From Bacilli bacterium (lineage in GTDB: Bacteria; Bacillota; Bacilli; Paenibacillales; NBRC-103111), in NCBI GenBank assembly GCA_028287395.1, contig JAQBPR010000126.1, positions 1 through 64,000 of the forward strand: a DNA stretch of 64,000 bases, in the 5' to 3' direction. This document shows, piece by piece, positions 34,331 through 44,136 of the stretch. Each line of letters starts with the position of its first letter. The stretch's first letter is position 1. The notes under the pieces were generated by a model. The model worked only from the letters and a program-made list of their open reading frames with translations, searched no databases and had not been told where the DNA came from. Position numbers and translations under genes: made by a program.

Positions 34331-34540
34331 TTACGAAGCCACATACTCGATCAATTCCGATAATTTACATTTGAAAGTATTACAAAGTTTAAACAACGTT
34401 TCCAACTTAATTGATTCTATATTCGTTTCACGATATAACTTGTTAATTGAATTACGACTAATTCCAGACTTCACCATCAAATCAGAAATATCATCAATTC
34501 GATGATCTGCCATTAATCTTCTCAAATTACATTTCAGCAA
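34331..34540 (-). CDS. Small XRE-family (Cro/C1-type) DNA-binding protein
   Basis: A 69-residue protein that is little more than one helix-turn-helix domain: MADHRIDDISDLMVKSGISR is helix 1 to the turn, NSINKLYRET the recognition helix, and LFKLCNTFKCKLSELIEYV the closing helices. TTG 34540 follows GGGGGCG at six bases. It is divergent from a small AT-rich gene, and a perfect palindrome AACCTTATAAGGTT lies in the spacer. It probably represses that gene and perhaps itself. Confidence 0.85.
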   Translation of the reverse strand: MLKCNLRRLMADHRIDDISDLMVKSGISRNSINKLYRETNIESIKLETLFKLCNTFKCKLSELIEYVAS

Positions 34541-34627
34541 CTAATTCGCCCCCGATATTTATTAAATGCAAAATTTAAGGTTACAAAGAAAATACAGCTT
34601 TAAATTAACTTCATAAGGATATATAAT

Positions 34628-34641
34628 AACCTTATAAGGTT
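34628..34641. promoter_or_regulatory. Perfect 14-bp palindrome, candidate operator of the XRE protein
   Basis: AACCTTATAAGGTT is a perfect palindrome that directly follows a TATAAT (34622-34627) reading towards the plus-strand gene. Half-sites TAAGGTTA and ATAAGGAT occur nearby (34577 and 34613). The position just downstream of a -10 element suits a repressor site. Binding is inferred. Confidence 0.5.
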
Positions 34642-34667
34642 AATTATTAACTAGGAGATAAATTATC

Positions 34668-34976
34668 ATGACATCTATCCAACAATCCTTCCTCCAGTTT
34701 CTATGTGATCGAATGAATGAAACTGGAGGTGAGCTTATTACAATAAATTCATATTACAGAATTATATCAGATCAATGTAGTCATTACTTTAGACAACTCC
34801 AAGCAAATTTACCGGAACACCTCCAAATAGTCATGCTTAAATATGAAGAAACTTTAATTACTCTTCAAATAATTACTGAAAAGAATATGTATATTCAAGG
34901 ATTTAATGATGGAAAAGCATTAAATGAAATTTTGGTTAATTTGAACACTTTGTTTTTACAGTCTGTAGAATTGTGA
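34668..34976 (+). CDS. Protein of unknown function divergent from the XRE regulator
   Basis: A 102-residue AT-rich, helical, soluble protein starting at ATG 34668 after TAGGAGAT. It has no membrane segments and no motif that I recognise; two cysteines are spaced far apart. Text such as LPEHLQIVMLKYEETLITLQ and an FNDGKALNEI segment suggests an all-helical fold. Its divergent pairing with a tiny XRE protein and the palindrome between them resemble small mobile or phage-derived modules. Confidence 0.6.
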   Translation: MTSIQQSFLQFLCDRMNETGGELITINSYYRIISDQCSHYFRQLQANLPEHLQIVMLKYEETLITLQIITEKNMYIQGFNDGKALNEILVNLNTLFLQSVEL

Positions 34977-35350
34977 AGACTTGAATATTTTTCAATGTAC
35001 CAAAGTCTGTTAATTCGTATTTCTAGGCCAAACTTATCACCTAATTTGGGTGGAATAATATCCTGTAGCATTTATTATTATAACATTCATTTTGCTTAGG
35101 ATGCATTTATTTGCGACGTGCGTTATAGTATGAATGATGCTTAATGTTGTTTGGGATAAAGTGATAAGTGGAAAGTGGGAATAGCTATCGGAAAGTTTAT
35201 GTCCCGCCTTTGAAATAATAGGCTGACCTTGTAAATTCAAATGAGAGCATGTTATTTCAAGAAGCGGGTGGAGATAGCTGTTCCAGACTTGGAACGGCAT
35301 TAACTTTATCAAAGTTGATCGATCTTTACGAAAGGAAGAACTAAAACGAA
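34977..35350. other. 374-base spacer without a supported gene
   Basis: Frames here are short and lack ribosome binding sites. A 31-codon plus-strand frame at 35250-35345 is possible but unsupported. The region ends with GAAAGGAAGAAC, the ribosome binding site of the RluA gene. I see no terminator or repeat. Confidence 0.5.
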
Positions 35351-36226
35351 ATGAGCAAACAAACCCGATTTACGATAACCGAATCCAATGAATTAATGAA
35401 ATGGCTGCAAGCGCAATTTCCGGAAAAAGGACGCAATGCAATCAAAGCATTACTTTCCCATAGACAAGTTTCCGTTGGCGGACAAGTGATTACACAATTC
35501 AATCATCCTTTGCAGCAAGGGCAAGAGGTTGTGGTTGAATGGTCACGCATCGTTGAAGAAGAACCCGTGATCGGTTTAACGATTCTATACGAAGATGCCG
35601 AGCTTATTGTCATTGAGAAACAAGCGGGATTACTTTCCGTAGCAACAGACGATGAAAAAGAGCTGACCGCATATCGCCAGCTTACTGAGCATGTCCGCCG
35701 TAAGGATGCGAAGAACCGTATTTTCGTGGTGCATCGCTTGGACCGCGATACTTCAGGTGTGATGATGTTCGCGAAGAGTGAGCCGATTCAGCAAAAATTA
35801 CAAACCGAATGGCGAGAAACGGTTTCGGAGCGTGTTTACATTGCCATCGTCGAAGGAAAGATACGCAAAAGCGAGGGTACAATTACTTCGTGGTTAAAGG
35901 AAAGCAAAACGCTAAAGATGTATTCCAGCCGTACCCCAAACGACGGTCAAGAAGCGATTACGCATTACAAAACGCTCAAAACATCAGCCAACTGCTCTCT
36001 CTTGGAAATCCGTCTAGAAACAGGACGAAAAAATCAAATTCGTGTTCATATGCAGGATATCGGACATCCCATTATGGGCGATAAAAAATATGGAGCCGTC
36101 CGAAACACGCTCGGACGGCTTGGTCTTCATGCAAGTATATTGGCTTTTATACATCCTGTAACAGGGAAACAAATGCATTTTGAAAGCAAAACGCCTGAGA
36201 AATTCACGCGCTTATTTCAAAACTAA
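35351..36226 (+). CDS. RluA-family pseudouridine synthase
   Basis: A 291-residue enzyme. Residues 10-75 form an S4 RNA-binding domain (MKWLQAQFPEKGRNAIKALL). The catalytic domain carries the motif VVHRLDRDTSGVMMFAKSE with the active aspartate, then the conserved LETGRKNQIRVHMQDIGHPI and LHAS. It isomerises uridine to pseudouridine in 23S rRNA or tRNA; the sequence does not tell RluC, RluD or YhcT-like specificity. ATG 35351 follows GGAAG. It ends with a strong terminator. Confidence 0.93.
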   Translation: MSKQTRFTITESNELMKWLQAQFPEKGRNAIKALLSHRQVSVGGQVITQFNHPLQQGQEVVVEWSRIVEEEPVIGLTILYEDAELIVIEKQAGLLSVATDDEKELTAYRQLTEHVRRKDAKNRIFVVHRLDRDTSGVMMFAKSEPIQQKLQTEWRETVSERVYIAIVEGKIRKSEGTITSWLKESKTLKMYSSRTPNDGQEAITHYKTLKTSANCSLLEIRLETGRKNQIRVHMQDIGHPIMGDKKYGAVRNTLGRLGLHASILAFIHPVTGKQMHFESKTPEKFTRLFQN

Positions 36227-36233
36227 ATTCGCA

Positions 36234-36277
36234 CAACAAGCATCATGCCTAAAAAAAGGTGAGATGCTTGTTGTATT
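36234..36277 (+). terminator. Terminator of the RluA-family gene
   Basis: Perfect 11-bp arms CAACAAGCATC and GATGCTTGTTG are followed by TATTTG. It is 8 bases after the stop codon. Confidence 0.7.
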
Positions 36278-36315
36278 TGCGCTTGCGTAGTAGAGGAATC
36301 TTGAAGCAATTAAAT

Positions 36316-36546
36316 TTAAGTCGTTTTACGCAATCTGCCTAATTCCATGACAATCGCATCCATTTCACTCACGCTAAAATGAGGTTTACTCTTGACCAAA
36401 TCATATATATCCTTCAAATCCTCGTACAATGCCAAATCAAATTGTGCTGCTGACAGCGCCGCACCTGAAGCCATTCTCAGCTTAGTCTTGATCTGATCGA
36501 TAATATATTCCGCATTTTCCAAACTATTATCCGTTAAGTTCATCAT
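36316..36546 (-). CDS. yfkK: DUF1128 family protein (YfkK-like)
   Basis: A 76-residue protein. ATG 36546 is chosen because AAAGGGTG precedes it; the frame extends to a GTG at 36552 that overlaps the stop of yigZ. Text such as NLTDNSLENAEYIIDQIKTK and SVSEMDAIVMELGRLRK matches DUF1128, small conserved proteins of Bacilli with no known function. It is coupled to yigZ. Confidence 0.85.
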   Translation of the reverse strand: MMNLTDNSLENAEYIIDQIKTKLRMASGAALSAAQFDLALYEDLKDIYDLVKSKPHFSVSEMDAIVMELGRLRKTT

Positions 36547-36548
36547 TT

Positions 36549-37190
36549 TCACCCTTTCGCAATGGAATGTCCTTTATAAAGAGCCACTCCCAAATCAATG
36601 ATCGCTTGACCCTGCGTTAAATCCGTTATCCATGCTGTAAAAGCGTCTTTTTCCGTGTAAAGGGGTAGACAAGCTACAATGACCTTATCCGTAAATTGCG
36701 TCTCACCTAATAGTACTTGACGCTGACGCAATTCATTCTCAATTTTTCCAAGCCACGTATAATCGATGTGAACGTTTACTTCTTGATGTAATACTTGGTT
36801 GATGGGGATGGCCGCTTCAATGCCAGCCACCGCACCATCTGAATAGGCGCGGATCAAGCCGCCCGCTCCCAACATAATACCGCCGAAATAACGTGTTACG
36901 ACAACCGCGATATTCTTCAAGCCTTGATGCTTTATGACCTCTAGAATCGGTTTTCCCGCAGTACCGCTTGGCTCGCCATCATCAGACTGCTTCTGAATTT
37001 CGTCGCGTTCTCCGAGCATAAAGGCGGAACAATTGTGCGTCGCAGTACCATGCTCTTTCTTAATTCGTTCCACGAAGGCAATCGCTTCTTGTTCAGAAGC
37101 TACGGGAGCGGCATGACCGATAAAGCGCGATTTACGAATCACAAACTCAGCACGACCCGCCTGTTGAACCGTTGTATAACTTGATAACAT
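36549..37190 (-). CDS. yvyE: YigZ/IMPACT family protein
   Basis: A 213-residue protein with the N-terminal IMPACT/UPF0029 domain: EFVIRKSRFIGHAAPV, the signature DDGEPSGTAGKPILEVIKHQ and VVVTRYFGGIMLGAGGLIRA. The C-terminal domain is the ferredoxin-like DUF1949. In eukaryotes the homologue modulates Gcn2; bacterial members are linked to translation but the role is unresolved. It precedes yfkK with overlapping stop and start region, and follows pgi by 18 bases, so the three may be co-transcribed. Confidence 0.92.
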   Translation of the reverse strand: MLSSYTTVQQAGRAEFVIRKSRFIGHAAPVASEQEAIAFVERIKKEHGTATHNCSAFMLGERDEIQKQSDDGEPSGTAGKPILEVIKHQGLKNIAVVVTRYFGGIMLGAGGLIRAYSDGAVAGIEAAIPINQVLHQEVNVHIDYTWLGKIENELRQRQVLLGETQFTDKVIVACLPLYTEKDAFTAWITDLTQGQAIIDLGVALYKGHSIAKG

Positions 37191-37208
37191 AAAGATTCAT
37201 CCCCAAAG

Positions 37209-38564
37209 TTACTCCGACAATCTAGCTTCCAACTGTGCTTTCTCTTTCTCATAACCCGGTTTCCCAAGCAAAGCAAACATGTTCTTTTTATAGGCTTCAA
37301 CACCTGGCTGATCAAAAGGATTCACACCTAACAAGTAACCGCTGATGCCGCAAGCTTTTTCAAAGAAATAGACTAAAAATCCAAATGTATAAGGTGAAAT
37401 GTTCGGTATTGTCACGATTAGATTGGGAACTCCACCATCCAGATGCGCTAACATGGTGCCTTGGAAAGCTTTTTTATTAACGAAATCCATGGTTTTGCCG
37501 CTGAGGAAATTAATTCCGTCCAAGTTGTCCGCATCGGTGCCAATGACGATTTCTTCAGCCACCTCTTCAACTTGAATGACAGTTTCAAACAGATTCCGTG
37601 AGCCTTCTTGAACAAATTGTCCCATCGAGTGCAAATCCGTGGAAAAATCTACTGCAGCCGGGAAAATCCCTTTATTGTCTTTACCTTCGCTTTCGCCGTA
37701 AAGCTGCTTCCACCATTCGGAAACAAAATGAAGCGCAGGCTCATAGTTAACCAAAATTTCCGTTGCTTTCCCTTTGCGATACAAGGCATTCCGTACTGCT
37801 GCATATTGATAGCATTCATTTTCTTTTACATTCGGATTCGCATATTGACGGCTTGCGTCTGCAGCTCCGTTCATAATCGCTTCGATATCAATACCTGCTG
37901 TCGCAATCGGAAGTAAACCAACTGGTGTAAGCACAGAGTAACGCCCGCCTACATCATCTGGAATAATAAAGGATTCATATCCTTCTTCATTTGCCAGCTT
38001 CTTCAATGCGCCTTGCGCTTTATCGGTTGTTGCATAAATTCGTTTACGTGCGGCTTCTTTGCCATATTTTTTCTCCAAAAGCTCGCGGAAGATACGGAAA
38101 GCAATGGCAGGCTCCGTTGTTGTCCCTGATTTGGAGATGACGTTTACCGAAATATCCTTACCTTCAATCATCTGTAATAGATGAGTCACGTAGGTTGAAC
38201 TGATGTTATTTCCGACAAAATAAATTTCTGGCGTAGTCCGCTTACCTTTAGGCAGCAAATTGTAAAAAGAATGGGAAAGCATTTCAAGTGCTGCACGCGC
38301 ACCTAGATACGAACCGCCAATCCCAATTACAATCAATACATCGGAATCGGATTGAATTTGTTTGGCTGCTTTTTGAATCCGCGTGAATTCAGCTTTATCG
38401 TAAGCCGTGGGTAGATCAATCCAGCCTAAATATTCGGAACCCGTCCCTGTTTTTTGGTGCAATTGCTCGTGTGCAAGACGAATCGGCTCGGCAAAATACT
38501 CAATCTCATGCTGATGTACAAATGATAGTGCCTTACTGTAATCAAATTTCAGTTTGTTTGTCAT
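37209..38564 (-). CDS. pgi: Glucose-6-phosphate isomerase
   Basis: A 451-residue enzyme of the Firmicute length class that interconverts glucose-6-phosphate and fructose-6-phosphate in glycolysis. The sugar isomerase domains show [37 protein letters not shown], the signature [16 protein letters not shown] and the C-terminal [17 protein letters not shown] with the catalytic lysine. It heads a possible pgi-yigZ-yfkK unit. Confidence 0.97.
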   Translation of the reverse strand: MTNKLKFDYSKALSFVHQHEIEYFAEPIRLAHEQLHQKTGTGSEYLGWIDLPTAYDKAEFTRIQKAAKQIQSDSDVLIVIGIGGSYLGARAALEMLSHSFYNLLPKGKRTTPEIYFVGNNISSTYVTHLLQMIEGKDISVNVISKSGTTTEPAIAFRIFRELLEKKYGKEAARKRIYATTDKAQGALKKLANEEGYESFIIPDDVGGRYSVLTPVGLLPIATAGIDIEAIMNGAADASRQYANPNVKENECYQYAAVRNALYRKGKATEILVNYEPALHFVSEWWKQLYGESEGKDNKGIFPAAVDFSTDLHSMGQFVQEGSRNLFETVIQVEEVAEEIVIGTDADNLDGINFLSGKTMDFVNKKAFQGTMLAHLDGGVPNLIVTIPNISPYTFGFLVYFFEKACGISGYLLGVNPFDQPGVEAYKKNMFALLGKPGYEKEKAQLEARLSE

Positions 38565-38695
38565 CTGTGCTCCTCCAACTTTACCTATATTTTCTCTTTT
38601 ATAACCTTAGAATACTGACTAAAAGCAGGAAAAGCAAGCTAAGCCATTCACAGCTTATTTATTAAATGGTAAAATGATAAACAGAGGTGAATATG

Positions 38696-39976
38696 ATGAA
38701 ATCTGTTGGATTTATTGGACTTGGCACGATGGGAGCACCTATGGCAGCAAATCTGTTGAAAAAGGGGTATCCGTTAACCGTGTATAATCGCACTGCTGAA
38801 AAAGCGAATTCGCTTGGCGAGCTTGGTGCGGAGATTGTTTCCAGCCCATCAAGAGTAGCTAGAGTAGTCGATGTTTTATTTACAAACGTTAGTGATGATC
38901 AAGCCTTATTTGATGTTTTTTTTGGGGCAGACGGAATTTTGGAGGGTATCCATCCAGGACTCACAGTCATTGACTGCAGTACGGTTTCACCGGATACAAG
39001 TCGTAAGCTCGAACAAGAATTAGGTGTCCATTACGCAGATTTCCTCGATGCTCCTGTTACAGGCAGCAAGCCAGCCGCCGAAAGCGGCAGTTTAGTATTC
39101 ATGGTCGGCGGAAATTACGAAGTATTTACAGAGCAAGCTGAATTATTTGCCACTTTGGGAAGTAAAGCGCTTTATATGGGTCCTTCAGGCGCAGGTTCTC
39201 AGTCTAAGCTAGCGCATAATACCATTGTTGCGATTAATGCCGCAGCATTAGCAGAAGGACTGGCGATTGCAACAAAATCAGGAATAGATCCGGCACAGTT
39301 TCTAGAAATTGTGCAAAACGGAGGAGCTAATAGCCGACAAGCGGAATTAAAAGGAACAAAAATCATCGACCGCGACTTCAGCAATCAATTTTCACTTGCA
39401 TTAATGCTGAAGGATTTACTTTTAGCAACAAAGCTTACGCAGTCCTTCCAATTGCCTACTCCATTGCTTAGTGCAGCGACCAGTCTCTATCAAATTGGTT
39501 TAAGCAAAGGTTTGGGCGATCAGGATCTGTCTTCGGTCATTCAATGTTATGAAGATTGGATGAACGAACAAGTGAAGAGAAAGCCGCTGCAGCCTGACTT
39601 TGGCGCATCGTCGATTTCGGAGAGCAACCGCAGGCGGAATAGCCGCGTGCCAATGAATATTCAGCTTCAGCTTTCTGTTTACCAGTGGGAGCAAGAAGGT
39701 TCTTTTTCTGGTCAAAATATTACTGGAGTGCTCTATGACTTATCTGAGAGCGGATTGCAAATCGCATCCAGCTTCCCGCTTGCCAAGGACATGTTTATCG
39801 TCATCCATTTCCCGCAAGAAGCAGAGCTGCCTCCGATTACCGGAAAAATCATCCGAATTGAACCAAAAACGGATGAATTCCGTTACGGTTGTATGCTATC
39901 TGGACTTCCGCCTTATGTACGCATCAAGCTTGAGCAATATATTGAGGATCAGCAATATGCCAGCGAGCTATTGTAA
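38696..39976 (+). CDS. Beta-hydroxyacid dehydrogenase fused to a C-terminal PilZ domain
   Basis: A 426-residue two-domain protein. Residues 1-290 are a complete 3-hydroxyisobutyrate dehydrogenase-type enzyme: GFIGLGTMGAPMAANLLKKG (NAD(P) site), DAPVTGSKPAAESG (substrate loop) and catalytic Lys171 in SQSKLAHN. A linker of about 20 residues leads to a PilZ domain (about 311-420) with both c-di-GMP contacts intact: RRNSR (Arg313 and Arg317) and DLSESG (348-353). ATG 38696 fits AGAGGTG at six bases. PilZ domains normally sit on signalling or secretion proteins, so the enzyme may be controlled by c-di-GMP; this is inference. The gene is monocistronic. Confidence 0.9.
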   Translation: MKSVGFIGLGTMGAPMAANLLKKGYPLTVYNRTAEKANSLGELGAEIVSSPSRVARVVDVLFTNVSDDQALFDVFFGADGILEGIHPGLTVIDCSTVSPDTSRKLEQELGVHYADFLDAPVTGSKPAAESGSLVFMVGGNYEVFTEQAELFATLGSKALYMGPSGAGSQSKLAHNTIVAINAAALAEGLAIATKSGIDPAQFLEIVQNGGANSRQAELKGTKIIDRDFSNQFSLALMLKDLLLATKLTQSFQLPTPLLSAATSLYQIGLSKGLGDQDLSSVIQCYEDWMNEQVKRKPLQPDFGASSISESNRRRNSRVPMNIQLQLSVYQWEQEGSFSGQNITGVLYDLSESGLQIASSFPLAKDMFIVIHFPQEAELPPITGKIIRIEPKTDEFRYGCMLSGLPPYVRIKLEQYIEDQQYASELL

Positions 39977-40034
39977 TCATCTGGAGACTGTTCGAAGAAA
40001 ATAAAGTTTTAGACTGAATCTCGTGAACATCAAA

Positions 40035-40075
40035 GTGACAGTCCAGAACGCGAAGTTCTAGACTGTCACGTTTAT
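40035..40075 (+). terminator. Terminator after the dehydrogenase-PilZ gene
   Basis: GTGACAGTCCAGAAC pairs with GTTCTAGACTGTCAC (one mismatch) around a five-base loop and is followed by GTTTATT. It lies about 60 bases after the stop at 39976. Confidence 0.65.
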
Positions 40076-40190
40076 TGAACTCCCTCGTTTATGTTTAATT
40101 CTGACATGATTCGTCATTTCGCTATCGATTCCCTTTAGTTGATTAGTTCCAACTTAATTCCCAAAAATAAGAGCCCCCTTGCTGGAGCTT

Positions 40191-41852
40191 TTAATTATTC
40201 ACTGCATGAACTGCATCAGTTAACAGTAAATTTAACTCTTCCATTCGACTAAGCGCTTGCTCTGAAGTCCAGCTAAAGTGTTTCGCCATATAAGCAACTA
40301 CGGAGTCCTTCCACTCTTTCACAAAATTAATATCGAAAAAGAGTGCTCCAGTACGACGAATAAAGAAGTCTACAGGCAATACCGTCATTTCCTGATCGAT
40401 CGAATAAAGAAGAGATGCCAGCAATGAAACAGGCAGCCCACTAGCCCCCGCATCAGAAAAATGCTTCTCCATTAACAAGTAAACTTGATCTATATTAGAT
40501 CCGTATCTGCGTACAAGCTGTTCCGCTTCTTTTTCTGAAAGTCCCAGCTTTCGCCCCGCCGAGACGCGATCTCTAATAAAATTCGCGTAATGAGTTGCTC
40601 CGCCTACATCTCCACCGGAAATAGGCATCTGCTTTGTCATACATTTGGATATTGGCGCATGTCCCCCAGCGCTCAATTTATCTGCGACAAGATTGACCAC
40701 GGTTTCAGCCATTTTACGATAACCCGTTAGCTTTCCGCCCGCAATTGAAATCAGTCCGGATTTGGAAACAAATATTTCATCTTTACGAGATATTTCTGAT
40801 GGATTCTTCCCTTCTTGATGAATTAAAGGGCGCAGTCCCGTCCAACTTGACTCTACATCTGCATCTTTTAGCTTCAAGCTAGGAAACATATCGTTGGCAG
40901 CATGGAGTATATAAGACATGTCTTCTTTCGTAAAACGCGGATTCAACATATCCCCTTGATAGTTCGTATCGGTCGTCCCTACATAGGTTTTGTTGTCTCG
41001 CGGAATCGCAAACACCATGCGCCCGTCAGGTGTATCGAAGTAGACAGATTGCTGCAACGGAAACCTTTCCTGACTGAAAACCAAATGAACACCTTTCGAT
41101 AGGTGCAGCGTTTTACCTTGCTTCGAATGATCTTTTTCACGCAATGTGTCTACCCAGGGGCCAGCCGCATTAATGATGCTTCGTGCACGGATCCTATAAG
41201 TCATTCCGCTTAGCTGATCGATCACTTCGGCGCTAACCAGCTGCTCTTTCTCGTATATAAACTGTTCCACCTTTGCATAGTTCACAGCTAACGTTCCATG
41301 CTTAACAGCTTCTTTCAATACTTCGATTGTCAATCTGGCGTCATCCGTGCGATATTCTACATAGTAGCCTCCGCCTTTTAAGCCCTGCTGTTTTAGCAAC
41401 GGCTCTTTACCCAGTGTTTCCTGGATACTCAGCATTCTGCGCCGTTCGCTCTTCTTCACACCTGCTAAGAAATCATATATCCGCAGCCCGATAGCAGTCG
41501 AAATTTTGCCGAACGTGCCGCCTTCGTAAAGAGGAAGCAGCATCCATTCTGGCGTTGTCACATGCGGTCCATTTTCATACACAATCGCGCGCTCTTTCCC
41601 TACTTCAGCGACTACCTTGACCTCCAATTGCTTCAAGTAACGTAGTCCGCCATGTACGAGCTTAGTTGAGCGACTGGAAGTGCCTCCTGCAAAATCCTGC
41701 ATCTCTACAAGCGCTGTTTGCAAGCCGCGTGATTGTGCATCCAAAGCGATGCCCGCTCCCGTAATACCTCCACCGATCACTAATACATCATACACCTGCT
41801 CTGTCATTTTACTTAGATATTCGGCTCTTTTGTTCGCTGAAAATGTCCCCAC
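40191..41852 (-). CDS. glpD: Aerobic glycerol-3-phosphate dehydrogenase
   Basis: A 553-residue FAD enzyme at the inner membrane face that oxidises glycerol-3-phosphate to dihydroxyacetone phosphate and passes electrons to quinone. The FAD site is VLVIGGGITGAGIALDAQSR; GGTSSRSTKLVHGGLRYLKQ is the second family signature, and GGKLTGYRKMAE lies in the C-terminal part. It is about 100 bases downstream of a leader with a GlpP-type terminator, so it should be expressed only when GlpP and glycerol-3-phosphate allow read-through. Confidence 0.97.
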   Translation of the reverse strand: MGTFSANKRAEYLSKMTEQVYDVLVIGGGITGAGIALDAQSRGLQTALVEMQDFAGGTSSRSTKLVHGGLRYLKQLEVKVVAEVGKERAIVYENGPHVTTPEWMLLPLYEGGTFGKISTAIGLRIYDFLAGVKKSERRRMLSIQETLGKEPLLKQQGLKGGGYYVEYRTDDARLTIEVLKEAVKHGTLAVNYAKVEQFIYEKEQLVSAEVIDQLSGMTYRIRARSIINAAGPWVDTLREKDHSKQGKTLHLSKGVHLVFSQERFPLQQSVYFDTPDGRMVFAIPRDNKTYVGTTDTNYQGDMLNPRFTKEDMSYILHAANDMFPSLKLKDADVESSWTGLRPLIHQEGKNPSEISRKDEIFVSKSGLISIAGGKLTGYRKMAETVVNLVADKLSAGGHAPISKCMTKQMPISGGDVGGATHYANFIRDRVSAGRKLGLSEKEAEQLVRRYGSNIDQVYLLMEKHFSDAGASGLPVSLLASLLYSIDQEMTVLPVDFFIRRTGALFFDINFVKEWKDSVVAYMAKHFSWTSEQALSRMEELNLLLTDAVHAVNN

Positions 41853-41873
41853 TTCTTTTTCCCTCCATGAAAA

Positions 41874-41938
41874 AAAACCACAAACGTGCTTACTACGTTA
41901 TTCACGCAGCAGCAGTTGTGGTTTTCTCCCGTTCTCCA
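41874..41938 (-). promoter_or_regulatory. GlpP-type antitermination leader of glpD
   Basis: The minus-strand leader starts with the motif TGGAGAACGGGAGA (41925-41938). A terminator follows directly: AAAACCACAA (41917-41926 region) pairs with TTTGTGGTTTT (41874-41884), ending in a T-run just before the glpD ribosome binding site. A TATACT -10 lies near 41959. The identical 14-base motif begins the leader of the hydrolase-glpP-glpK operon, marking it as the probable GlpP site. Confidence 0.72.
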
Positions 41939-41980
41939 ACCGATTTTATTAACTTGTTTATAGTATAACATACTGCCGTA

Positions 41981-44051
<2,071 letters not shown>

Positions 44052-44136
44052 AGGTTCAGCTCTTTTCCGTTCAATATGGTATCCCTCCAAAATTTGAGAA
44101 GGGGGAAAGACAAGTCCCCCAAACTCGTTTATTCCA

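Noticed and set aside
35037-35312. 91-codon minus-strand frame in the spacer before the RluA gene
   Set aside because: No ribosome binding site, unlikely composition and no recognisable domain; treated as chance.
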